Source: Streptomyces sp. NBC_00286 (GTDB lineage Bacteria > Actinomycetota > Actinomycetes > Streptomycetales > Streptomycetaceae). Taken from it: 64,000 bases of DNA. The stretch covers positions 6,787,001 through 6,851,000 of the forward strand of contig NZ_CP108054.1 in the NCBI RefSeq assembly GCF_036173125.1, given 5' to 3'. Positions 55,037 to 64,000 of the stretch are shown piece by piece; position 1 is the stretch's first letter, and the number at the start of each line of letters is the position of its first letter. A program made the translations under genes and the position numbers. The notes under the pieces are model-generated. The model did no database searches and had not been told where the DNA came from. It worked only from the letters and a program-made list of their open reading frames with translations.

Positions 55037-55099
55037 CTATCCGCCCGCCCGCGTGAAAGGTGAGAAGACGATCACGAGGCAGGACGCTTCAGACTGCCC

Positions 55100-55741
55100 T
55101 CAAGGGGCGAGCAGCAAAACATCCGTACGGGACTTCGCGGCGGCGTAACGCCGAGCCACGTCCTGCCAGTTGACGACCTGCCACATGGCCTCGATGAAGT
55201 CGACCTTCTGGTTCTTGTACTGGAGGTAGAAGGCGTGCTCCCAGGCGTCGAAGACCAGGATCGGGGTGGAGCCCTGGCCGACGTTGCCCTGGTGGTCGTA
55301 GACCTGCTCGACGACGAGGCGCCCACTGAGCGGCTCGTACGCGAGAACGCCCCAGCCGGAGCCCTGCGTGGTCGCGGCAGCCTTGGTCAGTTGGGCCTTG
55401 AACCCGGCGAAGGACCCGAACGACTCGATGATCGCGTCGGCAAGCTCGCCCACACCGTCCGCGGCGAGCGGCTCGCCACCGCCCTCACCGGTCATGTTGT
55501 GCCAGTAGATGCTGTGCAGAACATGGCCGGAGAGGTGAAAGGCCAGGTTCTTCTCCAGCCCGTTGATCGACCCCCACGACTCCTTGTCCCGCGCCTCCGC
55601 GAGCTGCTCCAGGGTGTCGTTCGCCCCCTTCACATACGCCGCGTGGTGCTTGTCGTGGTGCAACTCGATGATCTCGGGGCTGATCACGGGCGCGAGCGCG
55701 GAGTAGTCGTACGGCAGCTCAGGGAGCGTGTAGACGGGCAT
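55100..55741 (-). CDS. sodF: Iron(-zinc) superoxide dismutase
   Basis: 213 residues from ATG 55741 (GGAGG upstream, [18 protein letters not shown] start). Metal ligands are found in [12 protein letters not shown] (His), [15 protein letters not shown] (His) and [13 protein letters not shown] (Asp and His). Fe/Mn-SOD family, residue pattern of actinobacterial SodF. Dismutates superoxide in the cytoplasm. The promoter carries a Nur box, so the gene should be shut off when nickel is available and the nickel enzyme SodN takes over. An upstream in-frame start within that promoter region is not used. Confidence 0.95.
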   Translation of the reverse strand: MPVYTLPELPYDYSALAPVISPEIIELHHDKHHAAYVKGANDTLEQLAEARDKESWGSINGLEKNLAFHLSGHVLHSIYWHNMTGEGGGEPLAADGVGELADAIIESFGSFAGFKAQLTKAAATTQGSGWGVLAYEPLSGRLVVEQVYDHQGNVGQGSTPILVFDAWEHAFYLQYKNQKVDFIEAMWQVVNWQDVARRYAAAKSRTDVLLLAP

Positions 55742-55767
55742 GGTGGGTCGTCCCCTCCGAAGTTTTA

Positions 55768-55784
55768 TTGCAAGTATCTTGCAA
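55768..55784. promoter_or_regulatory. Nur box before sodF
   Basis: TTGCAA-GTATC-TTGCAA, exactly the tTGCaa-N5-ttGCAA consensus described for the nickel-responsive Fur-family repressor Nur in S. coelicolor. Each half is itself palindromic. It lies 27-43 bases before the sodF start codon, inside the promoter. Confidence 0.9.
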
Positions 55785-55939
55785 GTGCAGATTAACAGCA
55801 AGAGGAGTCAAGGGGAGGGGGCGGTGAGAAGGATTGGCGAGATCCAACAGTCCGCGCCGGTCTCGTCCTTGTGGGTAAAGCCGCCGTACCTCAGTGACCA
55901 GGGTCACGCCGCTCCGGGTGTACCAATCTCTCTTTGTAT

Positions 55940-55962
55940 GGAGCGCACCAAGCGTGCGCTCC
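55940..55962. promoter_or_regulatory. GGAGCGCAC inverted repeat before bioY
   Basis: 9-bp arms (55940-55948 and 55954-55962) with a 5-base spacer, about 95 bases before bioY. Could be an operator or a hairpin in the leader. It does not match the BioQ consensus I know. Confidence 0.45.
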
Positions 55963-56056
55963 GTGGTTTGTCGAGCGCTGCTGGTGATCGGGCCGAGGGG
56001 GCTGGGATAGCGTCGCGGTGTTCGGAACCGCCCGCTCCCTCACCGCCGGAGTCCCC

Positions 56057-56632
56057 ATGAGCACCGCTGCCGCCAACGCCCTCCCGGGCAAGGTCCTTGC
56101 CGACCTGCTCCCCGCGTCCCGCGTCCGCGACATCGCGCTCGTGGCCGGCGGCGCCGCGCTCACCGGGTTCGCCGCCCAGCTCGCCGTGCCCGTACCAGGC
56201 TCGCCGGTGCCGGTGACCGGGCAGACCTTCGCGGCCCTCCTCGTCGGCACCGCGCTCGGCGCGGGACGCGGCTTCCTGTCACTCGCTCTGTACGCGCTGG
56301 TCGGCCTGGCCGGCGTTCCCTGGTTCGCAGACGGCAGCCACGGCCTCTCCCCGACCTTCGGTTACATCGTCGGCATGATGCTCGCGGCCGCACTCGTCGG
56401 CGCCCTGGCCCGCCGCGGCGCCGACCGCTCGGTGGTGCGCATGGCCGGCACGATGCTGCTCGGTTCGGCCGTCATCTACGCGATCGGCGTCCCCTATCTC
56501 TCCGCCGCCACGATGTTGAGCCCCACGGAGGCTGTTGCCGCCGGGTTCACGCCCTTCCTTATAGGCGACGCGTTCAAGGCGGCGCTGGCGATGGGGCTGC
56601 TGCCTACCGCTTGGAAGTTCGTGAACCGGTAG
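56057..56632 (+). CDS. bioY: Biotin transporter S component
   Basis: 191 residues from ATG 56057 (GGAG 5-6 bases upstream). Six membrane helices. PVPVTGQTFAALLVGTALGAGRGFLSLALYALVGLAGVPWFADG is the canonical BioY region, and FGYIVGMMLAAALVGALARRG follows. Substrate-binding component of an ECF-type biotin importer; the energising AT module is not adjacent, so it either shares a general one or works alone. Ends at a strong terminator. Confidence 0.94.
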   Translation: MSTAAANALPGKVLADLLPASRVRDIALVAGGAALTGFAAQLAVPVPGSPVPVTGQTFAALLVGTALGAGRGFLSLALYALVGLAGVPWFADGSHGLSPTFGYIVGMMLAAALVGALARRGADRSVVRMAGTMLLGSAVIYAIGVPYLSAATMLSPTEAVAAGFTPFLIGDAFKAALAMGLLPTAWKFVNR

Positions 56633-56649
56633 GGGTGAGGAGACAGCCC

Positions 56650-56682
56650 AAGCCCCCGCGTCCGTAAAGGCCGCGGGGGCTT
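56650..56682 (+). terminator. Hairpin terminator after bioY
   Basis: AAGCCCCCGCG (56650-56660) pairs perfectly with CGCGGGGGCTT (56672-56682), then TCTT. Confidence 0.88.
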
Positions 56683-56729
56683 CTTGGGTTCCGGTCTCGT
56701 GTCACACACACCCGCCCGGATTGTGCTGT

Positions 56730-56850
56730 CGTGACTCCGCTCCCCCTCTTGAAGGAGGGGGGCTTCCAACCCGAGGGTTGCGGTCCAGCCCGAACCGGTC
56801 CCTTGCGGGACGCAAGGAAAATATCACAACCTAGAGGGAGGTTGGGGGTG
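56730..56850 (+). ncRNA. Structured leader upstream of the Ser/Thr kinase
   Basis: Three successive hairpins: 56742-56761 (CCCCCTC/GAGGGGG), 56801-56817 (CCTTGCG/CGCAAGG) and 56827-56844 (CAACCT/AGGTTG). The last has the only good Shine-Dalgarno, GAGGGAGG, in its loop and right arm. The kinase ATG follows at 56858. This may be a translational control element. The first hairpin followed by TTCCAACC also resembles ends of IS200/IS605-type elements, which I cannot exclude. Confidence 0.4.
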
Positions 56851-56857
56851 TACCTGC

Positions 56858-57895
56858 ATGTTCTGCGTCGTGAACCGGTACCGGCTCCTCGAACCCATCG
56901 GGCAGGGCGGCATGGGCCGTGTCTGGCGCGCGGCCGACGAACTGCTCGACCGCCCGGTCGCCGTGAAGGAACTGCGGCTCGACACCGCCGGAGCGGAGGA
57001 ACTCGAGGTCCGGCGGGAGCGCGCGCTGCGCGAGGCCCGCGCCAGTGCCCGTATCGACCACCCCAATGTCGTACGGGTCTATGACGTGGCCGAGGAGGAC
57101 GACCGGCTCTGGATCGTCATGGAACTCGTCGAGGCCCCCTCGCTGGCCCGGACCGTCGTCGAACACGGCCCGCTCGACGTACGCGAGACGGCCAGGATCG
57201 GCCTCGCCCTCGCCGAGGCGCTGCGCCCGGTGCACGCGGCCGGAGTCTTGCACCGCGACATCAAGCCCGGCAACGTGCTGCTCGAGCCGGGCGGCAGGGT
57301 CGTCCTCACCGACTTCGGGATCGCCGCCCTCCAGGACGCGCAGGGGCTGACGCAGGCCGGAGTCATCGTCGGCTCCCCCGAGTACATCCCGCCGGAACGT
57401 ATCTCCGGCCGCCCACAGGGCCCGGCCTCCGACCTGTGGTCCCTCGGCGCCACGCTCTGCACCGCCCTCACCGGGCATTCCCCGTTCGAACGTGCCGGGA
57501 CGCTCGCCACATTGGCCGCGGTGATGTACGAGGAGCCTCAACTTCCGCCCGACGATGGGCCGTTGACGCCGCTGCTGCGGAGGCTGCTGGCCCGGGATCC
57601 GGCGGCTCGGCCGGATGTGGGGGAGGTGGTGCGGTTCCTGGGGCGGGTGCTTGCGGCGCCACCCGCAGAGAAGGAGAGGGAGACGGGTGAGGAGAGCGAC
57701 GGGCCTGAGTGGTTGCCGCGGCTGCTCACCGTGCTCGTTCTGGTGGCCGCCGCTGCTGTGGGCGTCGTCATGATCATCACGGCGGTACGCCCTGGTGGTG
57801 AGACGAAGCTGCCCGACACCAGCCCGGCGCCCACGGTCGCGGGCACCTCGCGTCCGCCGCCCTCACCCGGGGTGAGCCAGACCCCGTCGCCCTGA
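56858..57895 (+). CDS. Serine/threonine protein kinase, membrane-anchored
   Basis: 345 residues. Hanks-type kinase: Gly-loop GQGGMGRVWRA, Lys in VAVKEL, catalytic loop VLHRDIKPGNVLL, DFGIAAL, activation-segment end GSPEYIPPERI. All essential residues are intact. A membrane helix lies at about 293-315 (LLTVLVLVAAAAVGVVMIIT), then a short Thr/Pro/Ser-rich outer tail without PASTA domains. Start ATG 56858; GTG 56870 would still keep the whole kinase fold. Possible translational control by the leader hairpins. Confidence 0.93.
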   Translation: MFCVVNRYRLLEPIGQGGMGRVWRAADELLDRPVAVKELRLDTAGAEELEVRRERALREARASARIDHPNVVRVYDVAEEDDRLWIVMELVEAPSLARTVVEHGPLDVRETARIGLALAEALRPVHAAGVLHRDIKPGNVLLEPGGRVVLTDFGIAALQDAQGLTQAGVIVGSPEYIPPERISGRPQGPASDLWSLGATLCTALTGHSPFERAGTLATLAAVMYEEPQLPPDDGPLTPLLRRLLARDPAARPDVGEVVRFLGRVLAAPPAEKERETGEESDGPEWLPRLLTVLVLVAAAAVGVVMIITAVRPGGETKLPDTSPAPTVAGTSRPPPSPGVSQTPSP

Positions 57896-57963
57896 CGTGG
57901 GGGTGCCTTCGACCGGCCCGACCCGAGGAGGCCCGGCCGAAACACGCGTGTCACACTCGGACC

Positions 57964-58449
57964 ATGCGCGTGTACCTCGGCTCCGATCATGCCGGTTTTG
58001 AACTCAAGAACCACCTCGTCGAGTGGCTCAAGGCGGCCGGGCATGAGCCCGTCGACTGCGGGCCTCTCATCTACGACGCCCAGGACGACTACCCGCCGTT
58101 CTGCCTCCGCGCGGCCTCGCGTACCGCGGGGGACCCCGGATCGCTCGGCATTGTGATCGGGGGGTCGGGGAACGGGGAGCAGATCGCGGCGAACAAGGTG
58201 GCGGGGGTTCGGGCGGCGCTTGCCTGGAGCGAGGAGACTGCGGCGCTGGGGCGGCAGCACAACGATGCGAATGTGGTGGCTGTGGGGGCGCGGATGCACT
58301 CGCGGGACGAGGCGACGAAGTTCGTCGAGACGTTCTTGAACACGCCGTTCTCCGGCGACGAGCGGCATGTGCGGCGCATTGACATGCTGTCGGCGTATGA
58401 GACGGCGGGGGTCATGCCGGAGATTCCGGCGCACCACCCGCAGGGGTAA
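57964..58449 (+). CDS. rpiB: Ribose-5-phosphate isomerase B
   Basis: 161 residues. MRVYLGSDHAGFELKNHLVEWL start, VIGGSGNGEQIAANKVAGVRAAL and QHNDANVVAVGARM. The position taken by catalytic Cys in E. coli RpiB is Glu here (GNGEQ), as in the M. tuberculosis enzyme, so the actinobacterial Glu-type mechanism applies. Interconverts ribose 5-phosphate and ribulose 5-phosphate. Upstream of the Nei glycosylase, but a repeat of about 250 bases separates them. Confidence 0.95.
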   Translation: MRVYLGSDHAGFELKNHLVEWLKAAGHEPVDCGPLIYDAQDDYPPFCLRAASRTAGDPGSLGIVIGGSGNGEQIAANKVAGVRAALAWSEETAALGRQHNDANVVAVGARMHSRDEATKFVETFLNTPFSGDERHVRRIDMLSAYETAGVMPEIPAHHPQG

Positions 58450-58464
58450 GGGGTTTTCATTCCC

Positions 58465-58715
58465 CAAGCCCGCCCCTTCCCGAAACCAAGGGGCTCCGCC
58501 CCTGGGACCCCTCTGGGGGCTGCGCCCCTTCAGGGGCGCGGGGCTGTGTCAATATGCGGCTCCGCCGCGTGGGCGCGACCGCCCACAACGCACCCGCAGC
58601 CGCGACACGCAGTGTCCCCACCACCCCCTGGCGGGGGCCTGGGGCGCAGCCCCCCACGCGGCGGAGCCGCAAATTGTTACAGCCGGGAAGGGGCGGGGTT
58701 GGGGAAGAATCCCGC
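58465..58715. repeat. Intergenic hairpin repeat, composite copy at 58.5 kb
   Basis: Occupies nearly all of the 301-base gap between rpiB and the glycosylase gene. Order: CGCCCCTTCCCGAAAC segment and GGGGCTCCGCCCC hairpin, the full core unit (GCGCCCCTTCAGGGGCGC, GGGGCTGTGTCAATATGCGG, the GCCGCG hairpin), a CCACCCC block, then a partial unit in the opposite orientation (GGCGGAGCCGCAAATTGTTA). Confidence 0.8.
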
Positions 58716-58750
58716 CCCGACCGCAGGACGAACACGCACAGGAGGCCCCC

Positions 58751-59560
58751 GTGCCCGAAGGGCACACCATCCACCGCCTGGCCAAGGACTACCTCACCCG
58801 GTTCGGCGGCCGGACGGCCCACGTCACAAGCCCCCAGGGCAAGTTCACCGACGCCGCAGCCCTCCTGGACAGGACAGCGCTCACCACCGCCGAAGCCCAC
58901 GGCAAACACCTCTTCCTACGGTTCGAAACCGACGCCTGGACCCACATCCACCTCGGCCTCTTCGGCAAGGTCACCCTCGGCGAAGCCCCCACACCCCCAC
59001 CCACCGAAACCATCCGCCTACGCCTCACCAACGACACCGCGTACGCAGACCTCCGCGGCCCCACCACCTGCACCCTGATCACGGACACGGAAAAGCAGGC
59101 GATCCACGCCCGCCTGGGCCCGGACCCGCTGCGCGAGGACGCCGACCCGGCACAGGCGTACGCCCGCGTCTCCCGCAGCCGTACGACGATCGCCGCCCTC
59201 CTCATGGACCAGAAGGTCATCGCGGGCGTAGGCAACGTCTACCGCGCGGAAGTCCTCTTCCGGCACGGCATCGACCCGTACCGGCCGGGCAAGGACATCA
59301 CCCCGGCCGAGTGGGAGGCGATGTGGACGGACCTCGTCACCCTCATGCGCCAGGGCGTCCGCAACAACCGCATCGACACGGTCCGCCCAGAACACGAGCC
59401 GGACGCGATGGGCCGCCCGCCGCGCAAGGACGACCACGGCGGCGAGGTCTACGTGTACCGCAGGGCCGATCTGCCCTGCCACATCTGTGGCGGCGAGATC
59501 CGCACCGCCGGTCTCGCCGCCCGCAACCTCTTCTGGTGCCCCACCTGCCAAAAGGCATAG
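58751..59560 (+). CDS. Fpg/Nei family DNA glycosylase/AP lyase
   Basis: 269 residues from GTG 58751 (GGAGG 5-6 bases upstream). After the initiator come Pro2 and Glu3 (PEGHTIHRLAKDY), the catalytic pair of the family. H2TH region LLMDQKVIAGVGNVYRAEVLFRHGIDP and a C-terminal zinc finger CHICGG...CPTCQKA. The PEGHTIHR start is the Nei2 type rather than MutM. Excises oxidised bases and nicks the AP site. Convergent with the Eis-like gene, 16 bases apart. Confidence 0.94.
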   Translation: MPEGHTIHRLAKDYLTRFGGRTAHVTSPQGKFTDAAALLDRTALTTAEAHGKHLFLRFETDAWTHIHLGLFGKVTLGEAPTPPPTETIRLRLTNDTAYADLRGPTTCTLITDTEKQAIHARLGPDPLREDADPAQAYARVSRSRTTIAALLMDQKVIAGVGNVYRAEVLFRHGIDPYRPGKDITPAEWEAMWTDLVTLMRQGVRNNRIDTVRPEHEPDAMGRPPRKDDHGGEVYVYRRADLPCHICGGEIRTAGLAARNLFWCPTCQKA

Positions 59561-59576
59561 GGAACTCCAGGTCGGC

Positions 59577-60860
59577 TCAGAAGCCGTGGGGCAGCCAGGG
59601 TGCGACGGCGGCGGAGAAGCCGAGCGACGCCTCCGCGAGCGCTCCCTGGCGCAGTTCCCGTACCCGCCCGGCCGCGGCGAGTGAGGCCAGGGACACGCCA
59701 CCGAGATAGGCCGACCCCAGCTCCCGTACGGACAGGGCGAGATCGGCCGAGTCGGTGGTCCGCTCGCAGGACGCCCCCTTGGCGTCACCGGAGAGCCGCC
59801 AACGCCCCTCGTTCCAGGGGCAGAAGGCGTCCTCGACCTCGAACACGACGTCCACGGGCGCCTGATATGTACGTGCCTCGAGCGCGGCCCCGACATCGAC
59901 GAGCCGTACGTACAGCGAGTCCCGCAGGTTGAGCGCGCACCGCCGGACGTCGGAGACGAGGTGCAGCAAGGCGTCGTCGACGGGCCGGTTGTACGTCTTC
60001 ACCGTCGACGTCAGGTCGATGTCGAACAGGAACCGCCACAGCGCCACGTACGCGGCCGGGTCCAGCGCCTCCAGATCGCGCAGCTCGATCGTGCCCTTGG
60101 GGCCGGCGGTGTCCCAATCCGGCTTGTTGAAGTACCGGGCGTAGCCGACCACTTCTCCCTCCCGTCGCCCACCACCACCCTCAATCGAAGGCGCTTCGCG
60201 CCCCCCAATTCGCTCGGCGAGCACGCACTGCAGCGGCGACGAGCCCTTCCGGTCGGCCGGCGGGTCGAGCAGCGGCAGCCCTTCCCAGCCGGGCAGCCGC
60301 GCCAGCATGCCGGGCCGGGTGGGCACTTGGCGTGCGTAGACGGCCTCGCACGCATCGCGTACGGCATCCGCAGCAGGTTCGGCGAGGCGGAGTCGTACGT
60401 CGTCGGTGCCGGGCGGCACCGTCAGCCGTACCCGGGATGTGTCGATCTCCGCGCGCATCTGCTGGGTCGCCGCGCCGTAGCCGAAGCGGCCGTATATCAC
60501 CGGCTCGGAGGCGGTCAGTACGGCCAGCGGCTCGCCCCAGGAGCGGATGTCGTCCAGCTGCCTGCGCTTCATGGACGTCAGCAGCCCGCGGCGGCGGTGC
60601 GTCGCGGCGACGCTCACCATCGTGATGCCTGCCGCCTTCACCAGGGCGCCGCCGGGAACGGTCATACGGAAGCTGAACGCACCCGCCGTACCCACGCACT
60701 CGTCGCCGTCCCAGGCCCCGATGAAGCGGTCGAACTCCGTGAGGCCGTTCCACAGGGCGCGCTCCTCGGGAGGCTCCTCGACTCCGCCGAAGGCGAGCAC
60801 CAGCTTTCCGTACCACTTGTCCCATTCTTCTGGCCGGAGTACGCGCAAGTCAGTGCTCAT
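59577..60860 (-). CDS. Eis-like GNAT N-acetyltransferase
   Basis: 427 residues. GNAT domain 1 with the acetyl-CoA signature GITMVSVAATHRRRGLLTSMKRRQLDDI (V-x-x-x-x-R-R-R-G-L). Second GNAT-like and SCP2-like C-terminal domains with the free carboxylate end GF, as in M. tuberculosis Eis. A Gly-rich insert REAPSIEGGGGRREGEV is present near residue 230. Acetylates amines, possibly aminoglycosides or polyamines; physiological substrate unknown. Confidence 0.9.
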   Translation of the reverse strand: MSTDLRVLRPEEWDKWYGKLVLAFGGVEEPPEERALWNGLTEFDRFIGAWDGDECVGTAGAFSFRMTVPGGALVKAAGITMVSVAATHRRRGLLTSMKRRQLDDIRSWGEPLAVLTASEPVIYGRFGYGAATQQMRAEIDTSRVRLTVPPGTDDVRLRLAEPAADAVRDACEAVYARQVPTRPGMLARLPGWEGLPLLDPPADRKGSSPLQCVLAERIGGREAPSIEGGGGRREGEVVGYARYFNKPDWDTAGPKGTIELRDLEALDPAAYVALWRFLFDIDLTSTVKTYNRPVDDALLHLVSDVRRCALNLRDSLYVRLVDVGAALEARTYQAPVDVVFEVEDAFCPWNEGRWRLSGDAKGASCERTTDSADLALSVRELGSAYLGGVSLASLAAAGRVRELRQGALAEASLGFSAAVAPWLPHGF

Positions 60861-61055
60861 ATGCCATGCCTACCAGGGCAATCCGGGATCAGCGAGTGGA
60901 TTTCCAGCGGGTGCATTTCCGTCAGGCCGGGCGGGACGCCCTCGGCGGCATGCGATCCTCGGGGATCGGACGTTTCTGTGACTTCGGTTCTCGGACGGGG
61001 GACAAGTGGGACCTCCCGTGCCAAGTGCCTGGTCCGATGGATAGGGTCCCGAACA

Positions 61056-62222
61056 ATGGCAGCAGGACGAGAGCGGCGCGCGGAAGCCGACACGTTCACG
61101 GCCCGGTGCAAGAAGCAACTGCACCGGGTCCGCACAGGGCTGCGCAAATCCGCTGTCGACTACTTCCGCGGGGACGGCTCGGACTGGGTCGCGCTGGCCG
61201 GTCTGCTGCTGACCATTCCCGTGATCACGTGCGCCACACTGGTCAACTCCGTCTGGTTCTCGCCGGCCGCGCTGGTCCTCCCGATCGTCGCCGGCGGGCT
61301 GGTGCTGCGGCCGGCCAGCCTGCTCGGCCTGTACGCGGCCGCCGCCACCGCCCTGATCATCGAGTCCGTGAAACTCGGCCCCTACACGGAGGGACCGTCC
61401 CGGGTGACACCGGGGACCGTGCTGGTCGTCGCCGCCTGCGGCTTCTTCGGCCTGCTCATCGCGCAGTTCCGCAGCCGGGTCGGCGTGCCGTGGCGGCGCG
61501 GCGGCACCATGCTGTTCGACCTGCGGGAACGGATCCGGGTCCAGAGCAAGTTGCCGAAGCTGCCGGTGGGTTGGCACCGTGAGATGGCCCTGCGGCCGGC
61601 CGGCGGTCAGTCCTTCTCGGGGGACTTCGTGGTGGCCGCCCGTACGAATGGCGGGCGCACGCTGGAGGTCGTCCTGACGGACGTGTCCGGCAAGGGCATG
61701 GACGCGGGGTCGCGTGCGCTGCTTCTGTCGGGGGCGTTCGGGGGCCTGCTCGGGTCCTTGCCGCCGCACGCCTTCCTCCCCGCGGCGAACGGCTACCTGC
61801 TCCGGCAGGACTGGGACGAGGGGTTCGCCACATCGATCCACCTTGTCCTGGACCTGGACTCCGGTGACTACGAACTGTTCTCGGCCGGGCATCCTCCTGG
61901 GCTGCAGCTCAGCGCGGGGAGCGGGCGCTGGGAGGAGAAGTCGGCGGAGGGGCCGCTGCTCGGGGTGTACGACGGGGCTCAGTTCGATCCCGTGAAGGGT
62001 ACGTTGCGCCCTGGCGACGTTCTGATGCTGTTCACGGACGGCTTGGTCGAGACGTCAGACCGGGACATCGCGGAGGGGATCGACCGGCTCACCGGGGAGG
62101 CGGACCGGTATGTGGCCGGGGGGTTCCATGGGGCGGCGTGGCATTTGATCGAGGCGGTTGCGCGGGATGTGAACGATGACAGGGCTTTGCTGCTGATCTG
62201 CCGGGAGGCGTCCGGCGGTTGA
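61056..62222 (+). CDS. Membrane-bound PP2C-type phosphatase (SpoIIE domain)
   Basis: 388 residues from ATG 61056. Three or four membrane helices at about 45-145 (WVALAGLLLTIPVITCATLV, LLGLYAAAATALIIES, VLVVAACGFFGLLIAQF), then the phosphatase: FSGDFVVAARTN, VVLTDVSGKGMDAGSRALL, LFSAGHPPGLQL and MLFTDGLVETSDRDI. Metal-binding Asp residues are intact. Such enzymes dephosphorylate anti-anti-sigma factors; the ATP-binding protein at 35152-35586 is a possible indirect partner. Start lacks a ribosome-binding site; a GATAGGGT box lies just upstream. Confidence 0.92.
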   Translation: MAAGRERRAEADTFTARCKKQLHRVRTGLRKSAVDYFRGDGSDWVALAGLLLTIPVITCATLVNSVWFSPAALVLPIVAGGLVLRPASLLGLYAAAATALIIESVKLGPYTEGPSRVTPGTVLVVAACGFFGLLIAQFRSRVGVPWRRGGTMLFDLRERIRVQSKLPKLPVGWHREMALRPAGGQSFSGDFVVAARTNGGRTLEVVLTDVSGKGMDAGSRALLLSGAFGGLLGSLPPHAFLPAANGYLLRQDWDEGFATSIHLVLDLDSGDYELFSAGHPPGLQLSAGSGRWEEKSAEGPLLGVYDGAQFDPVKGTLRPGDVLMLFTDGLVETSDRDIAEGIDRLTGEADRYVAGGFHGAAWHLIEAVARDVNDDRALLLICREASGG

Positions 62223-62595
62223 GCGGGCGCCTCCGGCGGGTGGGCAGTTGGGTTCGTTGTCGGCTGACGGTCGGTTGTGGCTGGTCGCTCCCCCACTCTC
62301 GAATTCGCTCGAGCGGGGGGACCCCCATCGCGGCGGAGCCGCAAATTGACACCGCCCCGCGGGGTGCCTCCGGCGGTTGGGCGGAATAGGGTTCGTTGTC
62401 GGCTGCGGCGCCGTCGTGGCCGGTCGCGCCAGCCCCGCGGGGTGCCTCCGGCGGTTGGGCGGGTGCGGGTGCGTGGTGGTTGCTCGCGCAGTTCCCCGCG
62501 GGGTGCCTCCGGCGGTTGGGCGGGTGCGGGTTGTGTGTGGCTGGTCGCGCCCACGCGGCGGAGCCGCAAATTGACACAGCCCCGCGCCCCTGGGG
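62223..62595. repeat. Array of CCGCGGGGTGCCTCCGGCGG units with two hairpin-repeat cores
   Basis: First part of the 1009-base gap before the ABC gene. CCCCGCGGGGTGCCTCCGG starts units near 62355, 62430 and 62492, with a degenerate start near 62224. Interleaved with these are two cores in minus orientation (GGCGGAGCCGCAAATTGACA at about 62332 and 62556). From 62600 to 62807 the spacer has GGGCATACGAC twice (about 62645 and 62703) and a CCGGC/GCCGG hairpin; no gene or tRNA seen there. Confidence 0.75.
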
Positions 62596-62807
62596 TGCGT
62601 GGTGGGTGCGGGGCCGCGGTCCGGTGCGTCAGCCCGTCGCCAACAGGGCATACGACCCGGTGCTGATACAGGGTTCTGGTGTGCCCAGACCGAAGCTAAG
62701 CGACGGGCATACGACGCACCGGCCCACGTCCCCTCCCACCGGCGGGAAGCTGCCGGTTTCGTTGTGGCTGGCGAGCCTGGCGCCTGGTGAGTATCTCGGC
62801 TGGGGGA

Positions 62808-63080
62808 GCGCCCCTTAAGGGGCGCGGGGAACTGCGCGACAAGCCACAACGAACCCGCAGCCGCACACGATCCCAACACCCCACCCCAGTAGGCGCCCCA
62901 CCCACCCGCGGTGGGCGCGCGCGGACCCAACGACCCGCAGTGGGCGCCCCACCCACCCCTGAACCCACCCACCCGCCGGAGGCGCTGCACCCGCCCGCCG
63001 CAGGCGACCTCCAGCGGGAGGCAGGGGGCCTGGGGGCGGAGCCCCCAGTTTCGGGAAGGGGCGGGGCTGGGGAAAGGAAC
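62808..63080. repeat. Hairpin repeat plus CCCACCC cassette, second complete copy
   Basis: GCGCCCCTTAAGGGGCGC, GGGGAACTGCGCGACAAGCC, CCCGCAGCCGCACACGAT, then the GCGCCCCACCCACCCG cassette and the TTTCGGGAAGGGG end. It has the same order as 12837-13235, 50 kb away, but diverged. Confidence 0.8.
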
Positions 63081-63231
63081 CTCTCTCGCCGCCGCGGACG
63101 AAATACCCCCGGGGCCGACCTGGGGTTTCCCCCACCCCAACTCGGCGGTCGACCGCATGGTGAAGGCCGCCACCAAATCCGTAGCGTCGAGCCATCGACA
63201 GAGATCGGCGAGTCGGAAGGACGGACCCGGC

Positions 63232-64000
<769 letters not shown>

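Noticed and set aside
62600..62807. Possible tRNA or riboswitch from GGGCATACGAC repeats and a CCGGC hairpin
   Set aside because: No cloverleaf, no T-loop consensus and no known riboswitch core could be drawn.

Overview
The window is a high-GC chromosomal segment from an actinomycete, almost certainly Streptomyces. Codon third positions are nearly all G or C, many genes start with GTG, and the gene families are characteristic: a DUF397/Scr1-type regulator pair, a LAL regulator, a Glu-type RpiB, a nickel-responsive Nur box before an iron superoxide dismutase, and mycothiol-world thioredoxin-fold enzymes. Function calls come from reading protein motifs; no database search was run.

Layout. 0-1.4 kb: edge of a glycan locus (truncated GT4 glycosyltransferase, FkbM methyltransferase). 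1.4-7.2 kb: accessory genes, namely an HxlR regulator divergent from an NmrA-type quinone reductase, an M20 amidohydrolase broken by a one-base shift, a Uma2 protein, an MscS channel and an HNH endonuclease. 7.5-13.6 kb: PadR/ABC/FtsX-type permease operon, then malQ preceded by a small coupled Pro-rich protein. 13.6-15.9 kb: a scar where truncated TetR and FAD-monooxygenase genes meet, then a MarR/EamA pair with an 18-bp palindromic operator. 16.5-31.8 kb: M14 peptidase, PepN, DUF1203, an XRE regulator with a damaged partner, asd, an ECF sigma factor with a membrane partner, a very large secreted subtilase, Nudix, Tat-exported phosphoesterase and a secreted serine hydrolase. 32-39.7 kb is the most accessory-looking part: questin-oxidase-like protein, a HigB-like toxin with a frameshift beside an intact antitoxin, a WhiJ-like cluster, a VOC gene with fifteen perfect CCCCCAAG octamers abutting its start, two MOSC proteins around a PPOX-fold protein, and a glycine-zipper protein of unknown function. 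40-54 kb: LAL regulator, an SDR without the catalytic tyrosine, a DUF559/AbiEi-like protein, a second PepN, a DsbA-fold protein, a histidine kinase/response regulator/MMPL operon, and a fused glycine-sarcosine-dimethylglycine methyltransferase predicted to make glycine betaine. 55-64 kb: sodF with a Nur box, bioY, a Ser/Thr kinase with a structured leader, rpiB, a Nei-type glycosylase, an Eis-like acetyltransferase, a SpoIIE-type phosphatase and the start of a MacB-like ABC ATPase.

Themes. Protein turnover is over-represented (two PepN paralogues, M14, M20, S8 and a DD-peptidase-like hydrolase). Several regulator/target pairs are self-contained. Intergenic spaces carry one family of GC-rich hairpin repeats in at least seven places. 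Three single-base frameshifts (about 3672-3675, 21566-21572 and 33364-33368) break otherwise well-conserved proteins. They may be real decay or assembly errors and should be checked together.

Most unusual signals: the octamer array at 36361-36480, whose copy number would change the reading frame entering the VOC gene; the 28-bp near-repeat that brackets that module; the frameshifted toxin beside an intact antitoxin; and the unknown glycine-zipper protein.
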